From Bacteroidota bacterium (GTDB lineage: Bacteria > Bacteroidota > Ignavibacteria > UBA10030 > UBA8401), in assembly GCA_008933835.1 (NCBI GenBank), contig WBUG01000020.1:1-48261 (forward strand): a stretch of 48,261 nucleotides of DNA. Direction: 5' to 3'. Made by a program: the position numbers and the translations under genes. The notes below the pieces were generated by a model that saw nothing but the letters and a program-made list of their open reading frames with translations, made no database searches and was not told where the DNA came from. Shown here one piece after another: positions 35,502 through 44,471 of the stretch (positions are counted from its first letter, which is position 1; each line of letters begins with the position of its first letter).

Positions 35502-36780
35502 CGGATGCACCTCAACACAATTCACAACACCCATCAGGGAGGACCAATGAAATACGGTGCAATGTTCATCATCGCCGTGTTGATGCTGACGGCATCGATG
35601 ACGGCGCAGACGATAACGTCGCAAGGAGATGGTAACTGGGATTCAACCGTTCCCAATCTCCCTTGGCCGGATGGTGTTGTCCCAACATCGGCGAACGATG
35701 TCGTCATCGCCAGTGGGACGACGGTCACCATCAATGTTTCGGGAGCAGCGTGCAATGATTTGCAGGTGGACGGGATTCTGCCGTTCATCAACGATGGCAC
35801 GGCAGCGAGCATCACGGTAAACGGAAACCTTCTCATCAATAGCGGCGGTTCGTTGACGGCTCTACAGCGTTCGACGGCAGTGTTGTACACAACAAGCCCC
35901 ACAGTCCATACTTTAACGCTTTACGGCAACTTGACGAATAGCGGTACATTTGATATGCGGACCGGCAGCAATGGTACATCCGGTAATACGAACCAAACTG
36001 TTCGTGTCTGTAATATCCACTTACTCGGTACTTCCAATTCCACGATTACTCTTTCTTCGGATGCATACCTATCGGGCAGTGAAGAATTCAATTCCATCAC
36101 GGTGAACAAGACTGGCGGTGCTAAGGTCGTTCTCGCAGACGGCACATTGTATTTGACCAACAATGGCACGGTCGCTGCTTGTGTGTTGACTATGACCAGC
36201 GGGCTTTTTGAGACGGGCAGCAATGTCGTGGTCGCATTAGGAACCTCTTCCGGTGCAGTCTCTGCTTCGAATACCAGTTACATCAATGGGATCCTTGGTA
36301 GGGGGATGTCTACCTCGGGTTCTGTCTCAAAACTTTTCCCTGTCGGAACCGCAACTCAATATCGACCGATCACAGTACGCTCAACGACCTCGGGTGGTGC
36401 TACGGGGCATTATATCAGAGTGGAAGTGATCGACGGAAACGCTAATACCGGTAGCAGCACACTCAACGGAGGGATCGATAAAGTATCTTCCGTTCGGTAC
36501 CATAAGATTGGGTATGTGCAGAATATCAATGGTTCTAACACACCAGCCGCGACGATGACCATTGATTCAACAACAATGAGCTATGGAGCAGATGATGGTG
36601 TGATAACGGTAAATACTAATCTACGTGTTGCGACATCTACCGATGACCGTGCAACGTGGAATGCACTGGGACAGACATTTACGCATACAACATCAATAAC
36701 TGCCTCAGACACGACCATTAAACCGGATAAATTCAGTTCTCCATATGTCTTGAATAGTGGCTCGTTCATATACGCTGCCC
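35400..36780. other. Low-G+C patch inside the locus
   Basis: Hand counts of seven sampled 60-base rows between 35401 and 36780 gave roughly 35-48% G+C, against about 60% just upstream (35161-35220) and 68% for 36781-36840. Codon choice changes with it (many A/T third positions). The patch covers the end of one T9SS gene and about two thirds of the next. The right border is abrupt, at the conserved ANATGG...LPVEL linker; the left change is gradual after the NYPNPFNPST codons. Confidence 0.8.
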
Positions 36781-37373
36781 TTGCCAATGCCACCGGCGGC
36801 GCCAATCCCCTGCCGGTCGAGCTGGCCTCTTTCACCGCCTCCGCGAAGAGCGGCATGGTCGAACTCGCTTGGCGGACCGCCACCGAGACGAACAACGCCG
36901 GATTCGACGTGCAGAAGAGGGCGGGGGATGCATGGACGTCGGTCGGCTTCGTCGCCGGTGCCGGCACCAGCAATGCGCCGAAGAGCTATTCGTTCGTGGA
37001 CCGGAACGTCGAGACCGGCGTGACCTCCTATCGTCTGAAACAGACCGATCGCGACGGGAAAGTGTCGTATTCGAACACGGTGGAAGTGAACGCGGTCGGC
37101 GCTCCCACGGTGCTGGCGCTCAACGGCAACTATCCCAATCCGTTCAACCCGGCCACCACCATCAGCTTCACGGTCCCGTCGGACGGTATGGCGGTCGTGA
37201 AGGTGTTCGACATCCTCGGCAAAGAGGTGGCGACGGTGTTCAGCGGCGCGGCGCTCTCCGGAAAACGGTATGCGGCTCCGTTCGACGCCACGGCCCTCCC
37301 GAGCGGCGTCTACTTCTCGCAGCTCGAGTTCGGAGGTCAGCGGCTCGTGAAGCGGATGATGCTGTTGAAGTAA
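35547..37373 (+). CDS. T9SS-secreted protein with stand-alone G8-like module (mosaic gene)
   Basis: The protein has 608 residues from the ATG at 35547, preceded by GGGAGG at good spacing and opening with a signal peptide (MKYGAMFIIAVLMLTASMTAQ). Residues about 22-415 are the third copy of the shared module (VVPTSANDVVIASGTTVTIN, FDMRTGSN, EEFNSITVNKTGGAKVVLA, GNANTGSS, GIDKVSSVRYHKIGY). A linker (LPVELASFTASAKSGMVELAWRTATETN) and the T9SS domain (NYPNPFNPATTISF, LPSGVYFSQL) follow. No catalytic motif. The module part is low in G+C while the linker and sorting domain match the host composition, so the gene looks recombinant. Function is unknown; a glycan-binding surface protein is the simplest guess. 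Confidence 0.78.
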   Translation: MKYGAMFIIAVLMLTASMTAQTITSQGDGNWDSTVPNLPWPDGVVPTSANDVVIASGTTVTINVSGAACNDLQVDGILPFINDGTAASITVNGNLLINSGGSLTALQRSTAVLYTTSPTVHTLTLYGNLTNSGTFDMRTGSNGTSGNTNQTVRVCNIHLLGTSNSTITLSSDAYLSGSEEFNSITVNKTGGAKVVLADGTLYLTNNGTVAACVLTMTSGLFETGSNVVVALGTSSGAVSASNTSYINGILGRGMSTSGSVSKLFPVGTATQYRPITVRSTTSGGATGHYIRVEVIDGNANTGSSTLNGGIDKVSSVRYHKIGYVQNINGSNTPAATMTIDSTTMSYGADDGVITVNTNLRVATSTDDRATWNALGQTFTHTTSITASDTTIKPDKFSSPYVLNSGSFIYAALANATGGANPLPVELASFTASAKSGMVELAWRTATETNNAGFDVQKRAGDAWTSVGFVAGAGTSNAPKSYSFVDRNVETGVTSYRLKQTDRDGKVSYSNTVEVNAVGAPTVLALNGNYPNPFNPATTISFTVPSDGMAVVKVFDILGKEVATVFSGAALSGKRYAAPFDATALPSGVYFSQLEFGGQRLVKRMMLLK

Positions 37374-37421
37374 GTTCCACCGGACGGCGCCGGGGTGACC
37401 CGGCTCCGCCCGCTACAGACC

Positions 37422-40223
37422 ATGACCGGACATCGAATGCGATCCATCTTTATTCTTATCATTCTTGTATCCCCTCTCATGTTCGTGCGGGGACAGGCGT
37501 TCCTCACGGCCGACGGACCGGGGAACACCTACGAACGCATCAACAGCGTCCTCGCGCCGTCGGGCGATGTCGTCGAACACCCGGAATGCGTCCATCCGGA
37601 GTTCGGCCGGCACATCGCCGAAGTGTGGGATGCCGCGCTGGGGAAGTACGTCTTCGAGTTCTACATCCACGTCACGCCGGACAACGACCGCTGCATCAAC
37701 TTCGACCGCCAGCGGATGGAGATCAAGACGTACGACGCCTCCCCCGCCGCCTATAAAGGGGTGTACGGCGAGACCGTCACGTACAAATGGCGATTCTGGA
37801 TGCCGGTCGGATACAGACCGTCGCCGAACTTCACCCATATCCATCAGGTGAAGGCGGTGGGAGGGAACGACGACGATCCGCTCATCACCCTCACCGTCCG
37901 GAAGGGGAGTCCCAACAAGGTCGAGCTCATCCACAACAATACGACGAAGGTCGCCATCGTCAATCAGTCCCTCTTCGAAGGGAACTGGGTGGAATGCACC
38001 GAGATCATCAAGATCGACTCGCTCGCCGGCACCTATTCGATGGTCATCCGGAACGTCGCCACCCGGGCGGTCATCCTCTCCTACAGCAGCGCCAGCATCA
38101 TGACCATCCGCTCGGACAACGATTTCATCCGTCCGAAGTGGGGCATCTACCGCAGTCTGCTCTCGTCCGCCGATCTGCGGGACGATACGCTCCGGTTCAC
38201 CGACCTGTACGTCGGAGAATCGACCTCCACCGCCGCTCCGGCGGCGCCCTCGGCGCTCGCGGCGACGGTGCTCTCGTCGACGCAGGTGGGCCTGACGTGG
38301 ACCGACAATGCGTCCAACGAAGAATCGTTCCGCATCGAGCGCTCGGCGAACGGTTCGGTCTGGGATTCCGTCGCCGCCGCGGACCCGAATGCGACGACGT
38401 ACACCGATGCCGTTCCGTACACCGCCGTGCCGTACTATTACCGCCTCCGGAGCGAGAACACGTTCGGTCCATCCGCCTACACGGCTGTCGTCTCCTCCGT
38501 TCCCGGGAACATCGTCTCCGTCGCTGACGGGCTCTGGAGTTCCGGCGCCACCTGGAGCGGCGGCGCGGTCCCGACCGGCTCGGACAACGTGGAGATCGCG
38601 CAGAACGATACCGTGACCATCGATGTCGCCGGTGCGGCGTGCAACGGACTGTCGGTGCACGGCAGCCTCACATTCGCGAACGCAGACGCACGTTCCCTCA
38701 CCGTGAACGGCGACGTTACGGTGGCGTCAACGGGGAACTTCAACGTCTATCAAACGGGAAGTCCGACCGGACTCCTGACGCACACCCTCACGCTCAAGCA
38801 GGACCTGACGGTGGCGTCCGGAGGGAGGTTCGACATGCGCCGAGGGAGCGGAAGCAACGTCGCCGTCGGGACGGTCGTCTTCAACGGACCGGCGAACAGC
38901 GTCATCACCCTCGCGCAGACGACGTACCAGAGCGGGGTCGAAGAGTTCAATGCGGTCACGATCGATAAGTCGTCCGGCGCGAAAGTGGTCCTGGCGTCGG
39001 GGAATCTCTTCATGTCCAACAATAATTCGACCGGTCCGTCGGTGCTCAACCTGTCCAACGGCATCATTGAGACCGGGAGCAACACCTGGGTCCATCTTTC
39101 CACCTCCAGCGAAGGGGTGACGAACGCCTCCGTTGCGAGCTATGTGGACGGAGCCCTGGGCCGCGGCGGGAACACCTCTGCCGGTACGACTCGCACCTTC
39201 GAAGTGGGGGATGCGGCCGGGTACCGTCCGGTCACGCTGACGACCTCCGCCGGCATCACCAGCGGCGGATATCTCGTCGTGCGGTGCGTGAGCGGCGATG
39301 CGGGGAACGGCGGTACGCTCCTTGGCGGCATCGACCGGGTGTCGTCCGTACGGTACTATGATGTGACGTTCCGGAAAGGGACCGGCTCCACCGACACGGG
39401 CAAGGTCTCCAAATCGGTCTTGAACTATGCCGCCGGGGACGGAGTGGCGCACGGCAACACCGCGCTGCGCGTCGCCTTCTCCACGGACGGACGGCAGAGC
39501 TGGACGGCGGTCGGTCAGACCACGCCGCATGTCACATCGGTTTCGGCGGCGCTGACGCCCATCACCCCGGATAATTTCCCCTCCGTCATCCAGTTGAAGA
39601 ACGACTCCGCATTCTCGGTCACGCTTGCCAATGCGACCGGCGGCGGGAACACACTGCCGGTGGAACTGACGCGCTTCACGGCCTCGGGCGTGCACCGCGC
39701 CGCACGGCTCGAATGGGAGACCGCGACGGAGTCCAACAGCGCATCGTTCGACGTGGAGCGGAACGTGGGGGGTGGAGGGGAGTGGCGGACCGTCGGCCGC
39801 ATCGAAGCCTCCGGCAACGCCCATTCGCCGCGGCGATACAGTTACATCGATTCCGGTTTTCCGGCGGGCGTGGTGCGGTACCGGCTTCGCATGAACGACC
39901 GAGACGGAACGTTCCGGTATTCGGGGGAGGTCACGGTCACGGTCGGCGCAGTCCCGAACCGGATGATGCTCGGGAGCAATTTCCCGAACCCCTTCAACCC
40001 CGTCACCGCCATCGAGTTCTCGGTGGAGCGGGACGGGAGGGCGGAACTGTCCGTGTTCACCCCGCTCGGACAGAAGGTCGCGGAGCTCTTCCGCGGACGC
40101 GCGGAGGCCGGGAGGCTGTACTATGTCTCGTTCGACGCGGCGGACCTGCCGTCCGGCGTCTACCTCTATCGTTTGACCACTACGGACGGTTCCCTCTCCC
40201 GCAAGATGCTGTTGGTAAAATGA
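37422..40223 (+). CDS. Multidomain T9SS-secreted lyase candidate with Fn3 and G8-like module
   Basis: The protein has 933 residues if it starts at ATG 37422; ATG 37437 is equally possible. After the signal peptide, residues about 26-265 form a beta-jelly-roll-like domain with YKWRFWMPVGY, FTHIHQVKAVGG and LITLTVRKGS, reminiscent of heparin-lyase-I/PL20-like polysaccharide lyases; this is a resemblance, not a firm match. A fibronectin type III domain follows (about 272-358), then the fourth copy of the shared module (about 365-755: SGATWSGGAVPTGSD, FDMRRGSGSN, VEEFNAVTIDKSSGAKVVLA). A linker with LEWETATESNS and a T9SS domain (NFPNPFNPVTAIEF) end it. A surface polyuronide lyase is likely. Confidence 0.78.
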   Translation: MTGHRMRSIFILIILVSPLMFVRGQAFLTADGPGNTYERINSVLAPSGDVVEHPECVHPEFGRHIAEVWDAALGKYVFEFYIHVTPDNDRCINFDRQRMEIKTYDASPAAYKGVYGETVTYKWRFWMPVGYRPSPNFTHIHQVKAVGGNDDDPLITLTVRKGSPNKVELIHNNTTKVAIVNQSLFEGNWVECTEIIKIDSLAGTYSMVIRNVATRAVILSYSSASIMTIRSDNDFIRPKWGIYRSLLSSADLRDDTLRFTDLYVGESTSTAAPAAPSALAATVLSSTQVGLTWTDNASNEESFRIERSANGSVWDSVAAADPNATTYTDAVPYTAVPYYYRLRSENTFGPSAYTAVVSSVPGNIVSVADGLWSSGATWSGGAVPTGSDNVEIAQNDTVTIDVAGAACNGLSVHGSLTFANADARSLTVNGDVTVASTGNFNVYQTGSPTGLLTHTLTLKQDLTVASGGRFDMRRGSGSNVAVGTVVFNGPANSVITLAQTTYQSGVEEFNAVTIDKSSGAKVVLASGNLFMSNNNSTGPSVLNLSNGIIETGSNTWVHLSTSSEGVTNASVASYVDGALGRGGNTSAGTTRTFEVGDAAGYRPVTLTTSAGITSGGYLVVRCVSGDAGNGGTLLGGIDRVSSVRYYDVTFRKGTGSTDTGKVSKSVLNYAAGDGVAHGNTALRVAFSTDGRQSWTAVGQTTPHVTSVSAALTPITPDNFPSVIQLKNDSAFSVTLANATGGGNTLPVELTRFTASGVHRAARLEWETATESNSASFDVERNVGGGGEWRTVGRIEASGNAHSPRRYSYIDSGFPAGVVRYRLRMNDRDGTFRYSGEVTVTVGAVPNRMMLGSNFPNPFNPVTAIEFSVERDGRAELSVFTPLGQKVAELFRGRAEAGRLYYVSFDAADLPSGVYLYRLTTTDGSLSRKMLLVK

Positions 40224-40251
40224 AACGTCCTTTAATCCCCGCGATGAATCT

Positions 40252-42261
40252 ATGACACGCACGTTCCGCACCGTGGTGTTCCTGTTCTCCGTTCCGCTGT
40301 TGCTGAACGCGAAGACGCATCTCGCCTCCTCGGCGGTGAAAGTCGATTCGGTCTGCAAGATCACCGTGCCCGGCGATACCATCCTCCTCGCGCCGGGGAC
40401 CTGGACGAACCAGGTGGTGACGTTCAAGGGGAACGGCACGGCACAGGCGCCCATCGTTCTCCGTGCGGCGACGTACGGGAGCGTCACGCTCACCGGTACA
40501 TCGCGGCTCCGGATGGGCGGGACGTGGCTCGTGGCGGAGAATCTGGCGTTCTCCGGGACGTTCAGCGGGAGCGGCGATATCATCGAGTTCCGCGACGGGA
40601 GCGGCACCAACGCCGCGGACTGCCGGCTCACCCGCACCTCCGTGACCTCGTACAACCCGACGGACAAGACGAAGGAGAACAAGTGGGTCTCGCTCTACGG
40701 ACAGCGGAACCGGGTGGACCACTGCTCCTTCGAGAACAAGACCAACTACGGCGCCACGCTCGTGGTCTGGCTCGCTGCGTCGCCGAACTACCACCGCATC
40801 GACAGCAATTACTTCGGTGTGCGGCCGAACCTGAACGATAACGGCGGCGAGACCATCCGCGTCGGCACCAGCGACTGGTCGATGTACGATTCGTTCACGA
40901 CGGTGGAGTACAACCTGTTCGACCGGTGCAACGGCGAGATCGAGGTCATCTCCAGCAAGTCGTGCGGGAACGTGTACCGGTACAACGTCTTCCGCTCCTG
41001 CGAAGGGATGCTCACGCTCCGCCACGGAAACCGCTGCGACGTGTACAATAACTGGTTTTTCTGTGCGTTCGTCCCCAACTCCGGCGGCATCCGCATCATC
41101 GGCGAGGATCACCGGGTCTACAATAATTATATCGAGAACAGCGACGGCTCGAGCATGAAGACCGGCATCACGCTGGTGAACGGCGTGCCGGACTCGCCGC
41201 TGAACCGCTACTTCCAGGTGAAGCGCGCCGTGGTGGTGCACAACACGCTCGTCGGCAACCGGTACTCCGTCCATGTCGGCGCCGGGAAGGACTCGGAGCT
41301 CTCGCTGCCGCCGCTGGATTGCATCATCGCCAACAACATCGTCTGGAGCACGAGAGGGACGCTCGTGACATATACGGACACGCCGATCAACATGACGTAC
41401 GCCGGGAACATCTTCTTCGGTTCGGCGGTCGGCATCACGCTCCCCGCGGGCAATACGGTGGCGGATCCGAAACTGCACTTCGGCCCGGACAGTCTCTGGC
41501 ACATCACCGGCGAAAGTCCGGCCGTCAATGCGGCGGCCGGTTCGTATCCCTTCGTCACCGCGGACATGGAAGGACAGCCGCGCAGCGGCGCGTTCGATGT
41601 CGGAGCGGATGAATGGTCCGCCGCACCCACCGCCGTCCGTCCCGTGACGCGCGACGATGTCGGACCGACCGCCGTCATCACTGGCATCACGCTTCCGGTG
41701 GAGCTCACGCGCTTCACCGCAGCGGCGACGTTCCGCGGGACGCTGCTGGAATGGGAGACCGCGTCCGAGAGGAACAGCGATTCCTTCGATGTGGAACGGA
41801 AGGGGAGAGGAGCAGGGGCATGGCGCCGGGCGGGACGTATCCCGGCCGCCGGGAACTCCCATTCGCCGCAGCGGTACAGTTACATCGATTCCGGATTCCC
41901 CGCCGGTGCGGTGCTCTACCGCCTCCGGTCGAACGACCGTGACGGCACATTCCGGTATTCGGCGGAGGTCTCCGTCACCGCGGGTTCCGTCCCGGACCGG
42001 CTCACGCTCGGGGAGAACTATCCCAATCCGTTCAATCCCTCCACCGCCATCGAGTTCACCGTCGGTCGTGATGGTCCCGCGGAACTCTCGGTCTTCACGC
42101 TCCTCGGCCAGCCGGTGGTGCGGCTCTACCGGGGAACGGCGCGGAAGGGAGAGCGGTACAGCGCCAGGTTCGACGCGTCCGGTCTGCCGTCGGGGGTCTA
42201 TCTCTGCCGGCTCATGACGCCGGAAGGTTCACGCACCCGGAAAATGCTCTACACGAAATGA
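40252..42261 (+). CDS. PL6 alginate lyase with T9SS sorting domain
   Basis: This 669-residue protein has a short signal peptide (TVVFLFSVPLLLNA). The PL6 right-handed beta-helix covers about 25-455, with NGGETIRVGTS, CNGEIEVISSKS (Lys236) and MLTLRHGNRCDVYNNWF (Arg257, His258). This is the canonical PL6 catalytic and calcium-binding set. A linker with LPVELTRFTA and LEWETASERNS and a T9SS domain with NYPNPFNPSTAIEF follow; this roughly 190-residue tail is closely similar to that of the preceding gene. It should cleave alginate outside the cell by beta-elimination. It begins 28 bp after the previous stop and ends 7 bp before the aldolase gene. Confidence 0.9.
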   Translation: MTRTFRTVVFLFSVPLLLNAKTHLASSAVKVDSVCKITVPGDTILLAPGTWTNQVVTFKGNGTAQAPIVLRAATYGSVTLTGTSRLRMGGTWLVAENLAFSGTFSGSGDIIEFRDGSGTNAADCRLTRTSVTSYNPTDKTKENKWVSLYGQRNRVDHCSFENKTNYGATLVVWLAASPNYHRIDSNYFGVRPNLNDNGGETIRVGTSDWSMYDSFTTVEYNLFDRCNGEIEVISSKSCGNVYRYNVFRSCEGMLTLRHGNRCDVYNNWFFCAFVPNSGGIRIIGEDHRVYNNYIENSDGSSMKTGITLVNGVPDSPLNRYFQVKRAVVVHNTLVGNRYSVHVGAGKDSELSLPPLDCIIANNIVWSTRGTLVTYTDTPINMTYAGNIFFGSAVGITLPAGNTVADPKLHFGPDSLWHITGESPAVNAAAGSYPFVTADMEGQPRSGAFDVGADEWSAAPTAVRPVTRDDVGPTAVITGITLPVELTRFTAAATFRGTLLEWETASERNSDSFDVERKGRGAGAWRRAGRIPAAGNSHSPQRYSYIDSGFPAGAVLYRLRSNDRDGTFRYSAEVSVTAGSVPDRLTLGENYPNPFNPSTAIEFTVGRDGPAELSVFTLLGQPVVRLYRGTARKGERYSARFDASGLPSGVYLCRLMTPEGSRTRKMLYTK

Positions 42262-42268
42262 GGAGACG

Positions 42269-43228
42269 ATGAAGGACGTTCTGACACACATATCCGATTC
42301 CGGCATCGTTCCGGTCATCGCCATCGACGACGCGGAGAACGCGGAACCGCTCGCGGGAGCGCTGATGGACGGGGGATTGCCCTGCGCCGAGGTCACGTTC
42401 CGCACCGCGGCGGCCGCGGAATCCATCAAACGCATCGCCGTCCGGTATCCGGAGATGCTCGTCGGCGCCGGCACGGTGCTCACGGTGGATCAGGTGAAGA
42501 CGGCGGTGGGGAACGGGGCTCGTTTCATAGTTTCGCCCGGACTGAATCCGAAGACGGTCGAATACTGCCTCGCCAACGGCGTGCCGGTCTTTCCCGGCGT
42601 GGCGACGCCGTCGGACGTGGAGCGGGCGCTGGAACTCGGACTGTCGGTGGTGAAGTTCTTCCCCGCCGAAGCGAACGGCGGTCTGAACTACCTCAAAGCG
42701 ATGGCCGGTCCGTACCGTCAGATGCGGTTCATCCCCACCGGCGGCATCGACGAATCGAACCTTCTGTCGTACCTCCGGTACGCACCCATCGTCGCCTGCG
42801 GCGGCAGTTGGATGGTGAAGCCCGAAGCGATCGCGGAGAGGCGGTTCGACGAGGTGCGCTCCCTCACGCAGCGCGCCGTGTCGCTGATGCTCGGTCTGGA
42901 ACTGAAGCATCTCGGCATCAACGCCTCGTCTCCGGAGGAATCGCTGCGGCAGGCGACCATCATCGCCGCCCTGCTGAACGTGCCGGTGAAGGAAGGGAAC
43001 TCGTCCAATTTCGCCGGCGCGCAGTTCGAGGTGATGAAACGGCCGTACCGCGGAACGCACGGCCACGCCGCCATCGGCACCCATTTCATCGAGCGGGCCG
43101 TGGCGCATTTCGAACGGCGCGGATTCCGTTTTGCGCCGGAGACGAACGTCGAAAAGAACGGGAAGCGCGTCGCCGTCTACTTCGAAGAAGAGTTCGCCGG
43201 CTTCGCCTTCCATCTGCTCCAGAACTGA
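42269..43228 (+). CDS. eda: KDPG aldolase fused to a C-terminal VOC/glyoxalase-like domain
   Basis: This 319-residue protein is cytoplasmic. Residues 1-205 are a class I KDPG/KHG aldolase barrel with Glu41 in AEVTFRT, VGAGTVLT, the Schiff-base Lys129 in VVKFFPAE and TGGI. It cleaves 2-keto-3-deoxy-6-phosphogluconate to pyruvate and glyceraldehyde-3-phosphate, the last step of uronate breakdown, and pairs with KdgK at 47820. Residues about 208-319 (LGLELKHLGINASSPEES...) resemble half of a vicinal-oxygen-chelate (glyoxalase) domain, with a possible metal His214. Stand-alone Eda is about 210 residues, so this is a fusion. The role of the extra domain is unknown. Confidence 0.9.
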   Translation: MKDVLTHISDSGIVPVIAIDDAENAEPLAGALMDGGLPCAEVTFRTAAAAESIKRIAVRYPEMLVGAGTVLTVDQVKTAVGNGARFIVSPGLNPKTVEYCLANGVPVFPGVATPSDVERALELGLSVVKFFPAEANGGLNYLKAMAGPYRQMRFIPTGGIDESNLLSYLRYAPIVACGGSWMVKPEAIAERRFDEVRSLTQRAVSLMLGLELKHLGINASSPEESLRQATIIAALLNVPVKEGNSSNFAGAQFEVMKRPYRGTHGHAAIGTHFIERAVAHFERRGFRFAPETNVEKNGKRVAVYFEEEFAGFAFHLLQN

Positions 43229-43237
43229 GAGGACCCC

Positions 43238-44455
43238 ATGACCGCACGCCCGATGTTCTTCCTGCTCATCACGTTCTTCATCGCCGTTCCGGCGGACGCG
43301 CAGAAACCGCGCACGTTCGTCCTGAACGCCGACACGCTCGCCGCCGTGCAGGAGCGGGTGTTCCGGGGGGACAAGGCGTACGCCCCGGCGCTGAAGCGGC
43401 TCACCAAGGACGCCGGCAAGGCGATGGAGCAGGAGATCGTCGCCATCACGTCGAAGACCGTGCTGCCGCCGAGCGGCGACGCGCACGACTACTATAGCCT
43501 CAGCCGCTACTGGTGGCCCGACCCCTCCAAGCCGGACGGACTGCCGTACATCCGCCGCGACGGCGACGTGAATCCCGAGATCGAAAAGGTCACGGACCAC
43601 GTCACGCTCAATCAGTTCATCAAGACGGTCCATACGCTGGCGCTCGCCTACTACTACACCGGCAACGAACAGTACGCGGAACGGGCCGCCCTCTGGCTCC
43701 GCACCTGGCTCGTCGATCCCGCCACGCGCATGTCGCCGCACCTCCGCTACGCGCAGATGGTGATGGGACGGAAGGAGGAACGGGGGACCGGCATCCTCGA
43801 CGCTCGGGAGTTCTCGCAGCTCGTGGACGCCATCGGCATCCTGCGTCTCTCGCGCTCCCTCACCCCCGCGGACAACGAGGCGGTCACCGCCTGGTTCAAG
43901 CAGTACCTCCGCTGGCTCCTCGAAAGTCCGAACGGCTGGCACGAACGCGGCGCTCGGAACAACCACGGCAGCTGGTGGGACGTGCAGACCACCGCCATCG
44001 CGCTCTTCGTGGGGGACAAGGCCACGGCGGCAATGATCTGTGACAGCGCGAAGGTGAAGCGCATCGGATATCAGTTCCAGCCGGACGGTTCACAGCCGGA
44101 AGAACTCGTCCGTACGCTCTCGTACCACTACTGTCAGTTCAATCTGTTCGCCCTGACCCGTTTGGCGGACCTCGCCCGTCATACGGGGGTGGACCTGTGG
44201 GGGTACACGACGGCGGACGGCCGGTCCATGCGGGGCGGACTCGACTATCTCATCCCGTACGCGAAGAAGGAGAAGAAGTGGGAGCATGTGCAGATCAAGG
44301 AGATGGACTTCGACATGGTATCGTTCTCCGCTCTGAAAGCCTCCGCGCGGTTCGGTGACACGGCATACCGTGCGTTCTTCGAACAATATTATTCCGGCAA
44401 CCGCGAAACGGACCGCATCATTCTGATGTACGGCGTTCCGCCCGTCCGCCGTTGA
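43238..44455 (+). CDS. PF05426-type alginate lyase (PL5/PL38-like)
   Basis: This 405-residue exported protein has a signal peptide ending at ADAQ. The alpha/alpha toroid of the alginate_lyase family (PF05426) is indicated by YYSLSRYWWPDPSKPDGLPY (residues 85-104), LALAYYYTGNEQYAERA and the catalytic-type NNHGSWWDVQ (241-250: Asn-Asn-His), with a later RTLSYHY. The WWPDP-type subgroup is common in Bacteroidetes. It looks closer to PL38 (glucuronan/alginate) than to Pseudomonas AlgL (PL5), but this needs comparison. No T9SS domain, so probably periplasmic. It lies 9 bp after the aldolase gene and 16 bp before a PL6 gene. Confidence 0.83.
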   Translation: MTARPMFFLLITFFIAVPADAQKPRTFVLNADTLAAVQERVFRGDKAYAPALKRLTKDAGKAMEQEIVAITSKTVLPPSGDAHDYYSLSRYWWPDPSKPDGLPYIRRDGDVNPEIEKVTDHVTLNQFIKTVHTLALAYYYTGNEQYAERAALWLRTWLVDPATRMSPHLRYAQMVMGRKEERGTGILDAREFSQLVDAIGILRLSRSLTPADNEAVTAWFKQYLRWLLESPNGWHERGARNNHGSWWDVQTTAIALFVGDKATAAMICDSAKVKRIGYQFQPDGSQPEELVRTLSYHYCQFNLFALTRLADLARHTGVDLWGYTTADGRSMRGGLDYLIPYAKKEKKWEHVQIKEMDFDMVSFSALKASARFGDTAYRAFFEQYYSGNRETDRIILMYGVPPVRR

Positions 44456-44471
44456 CAAGGGACCATCGTCT

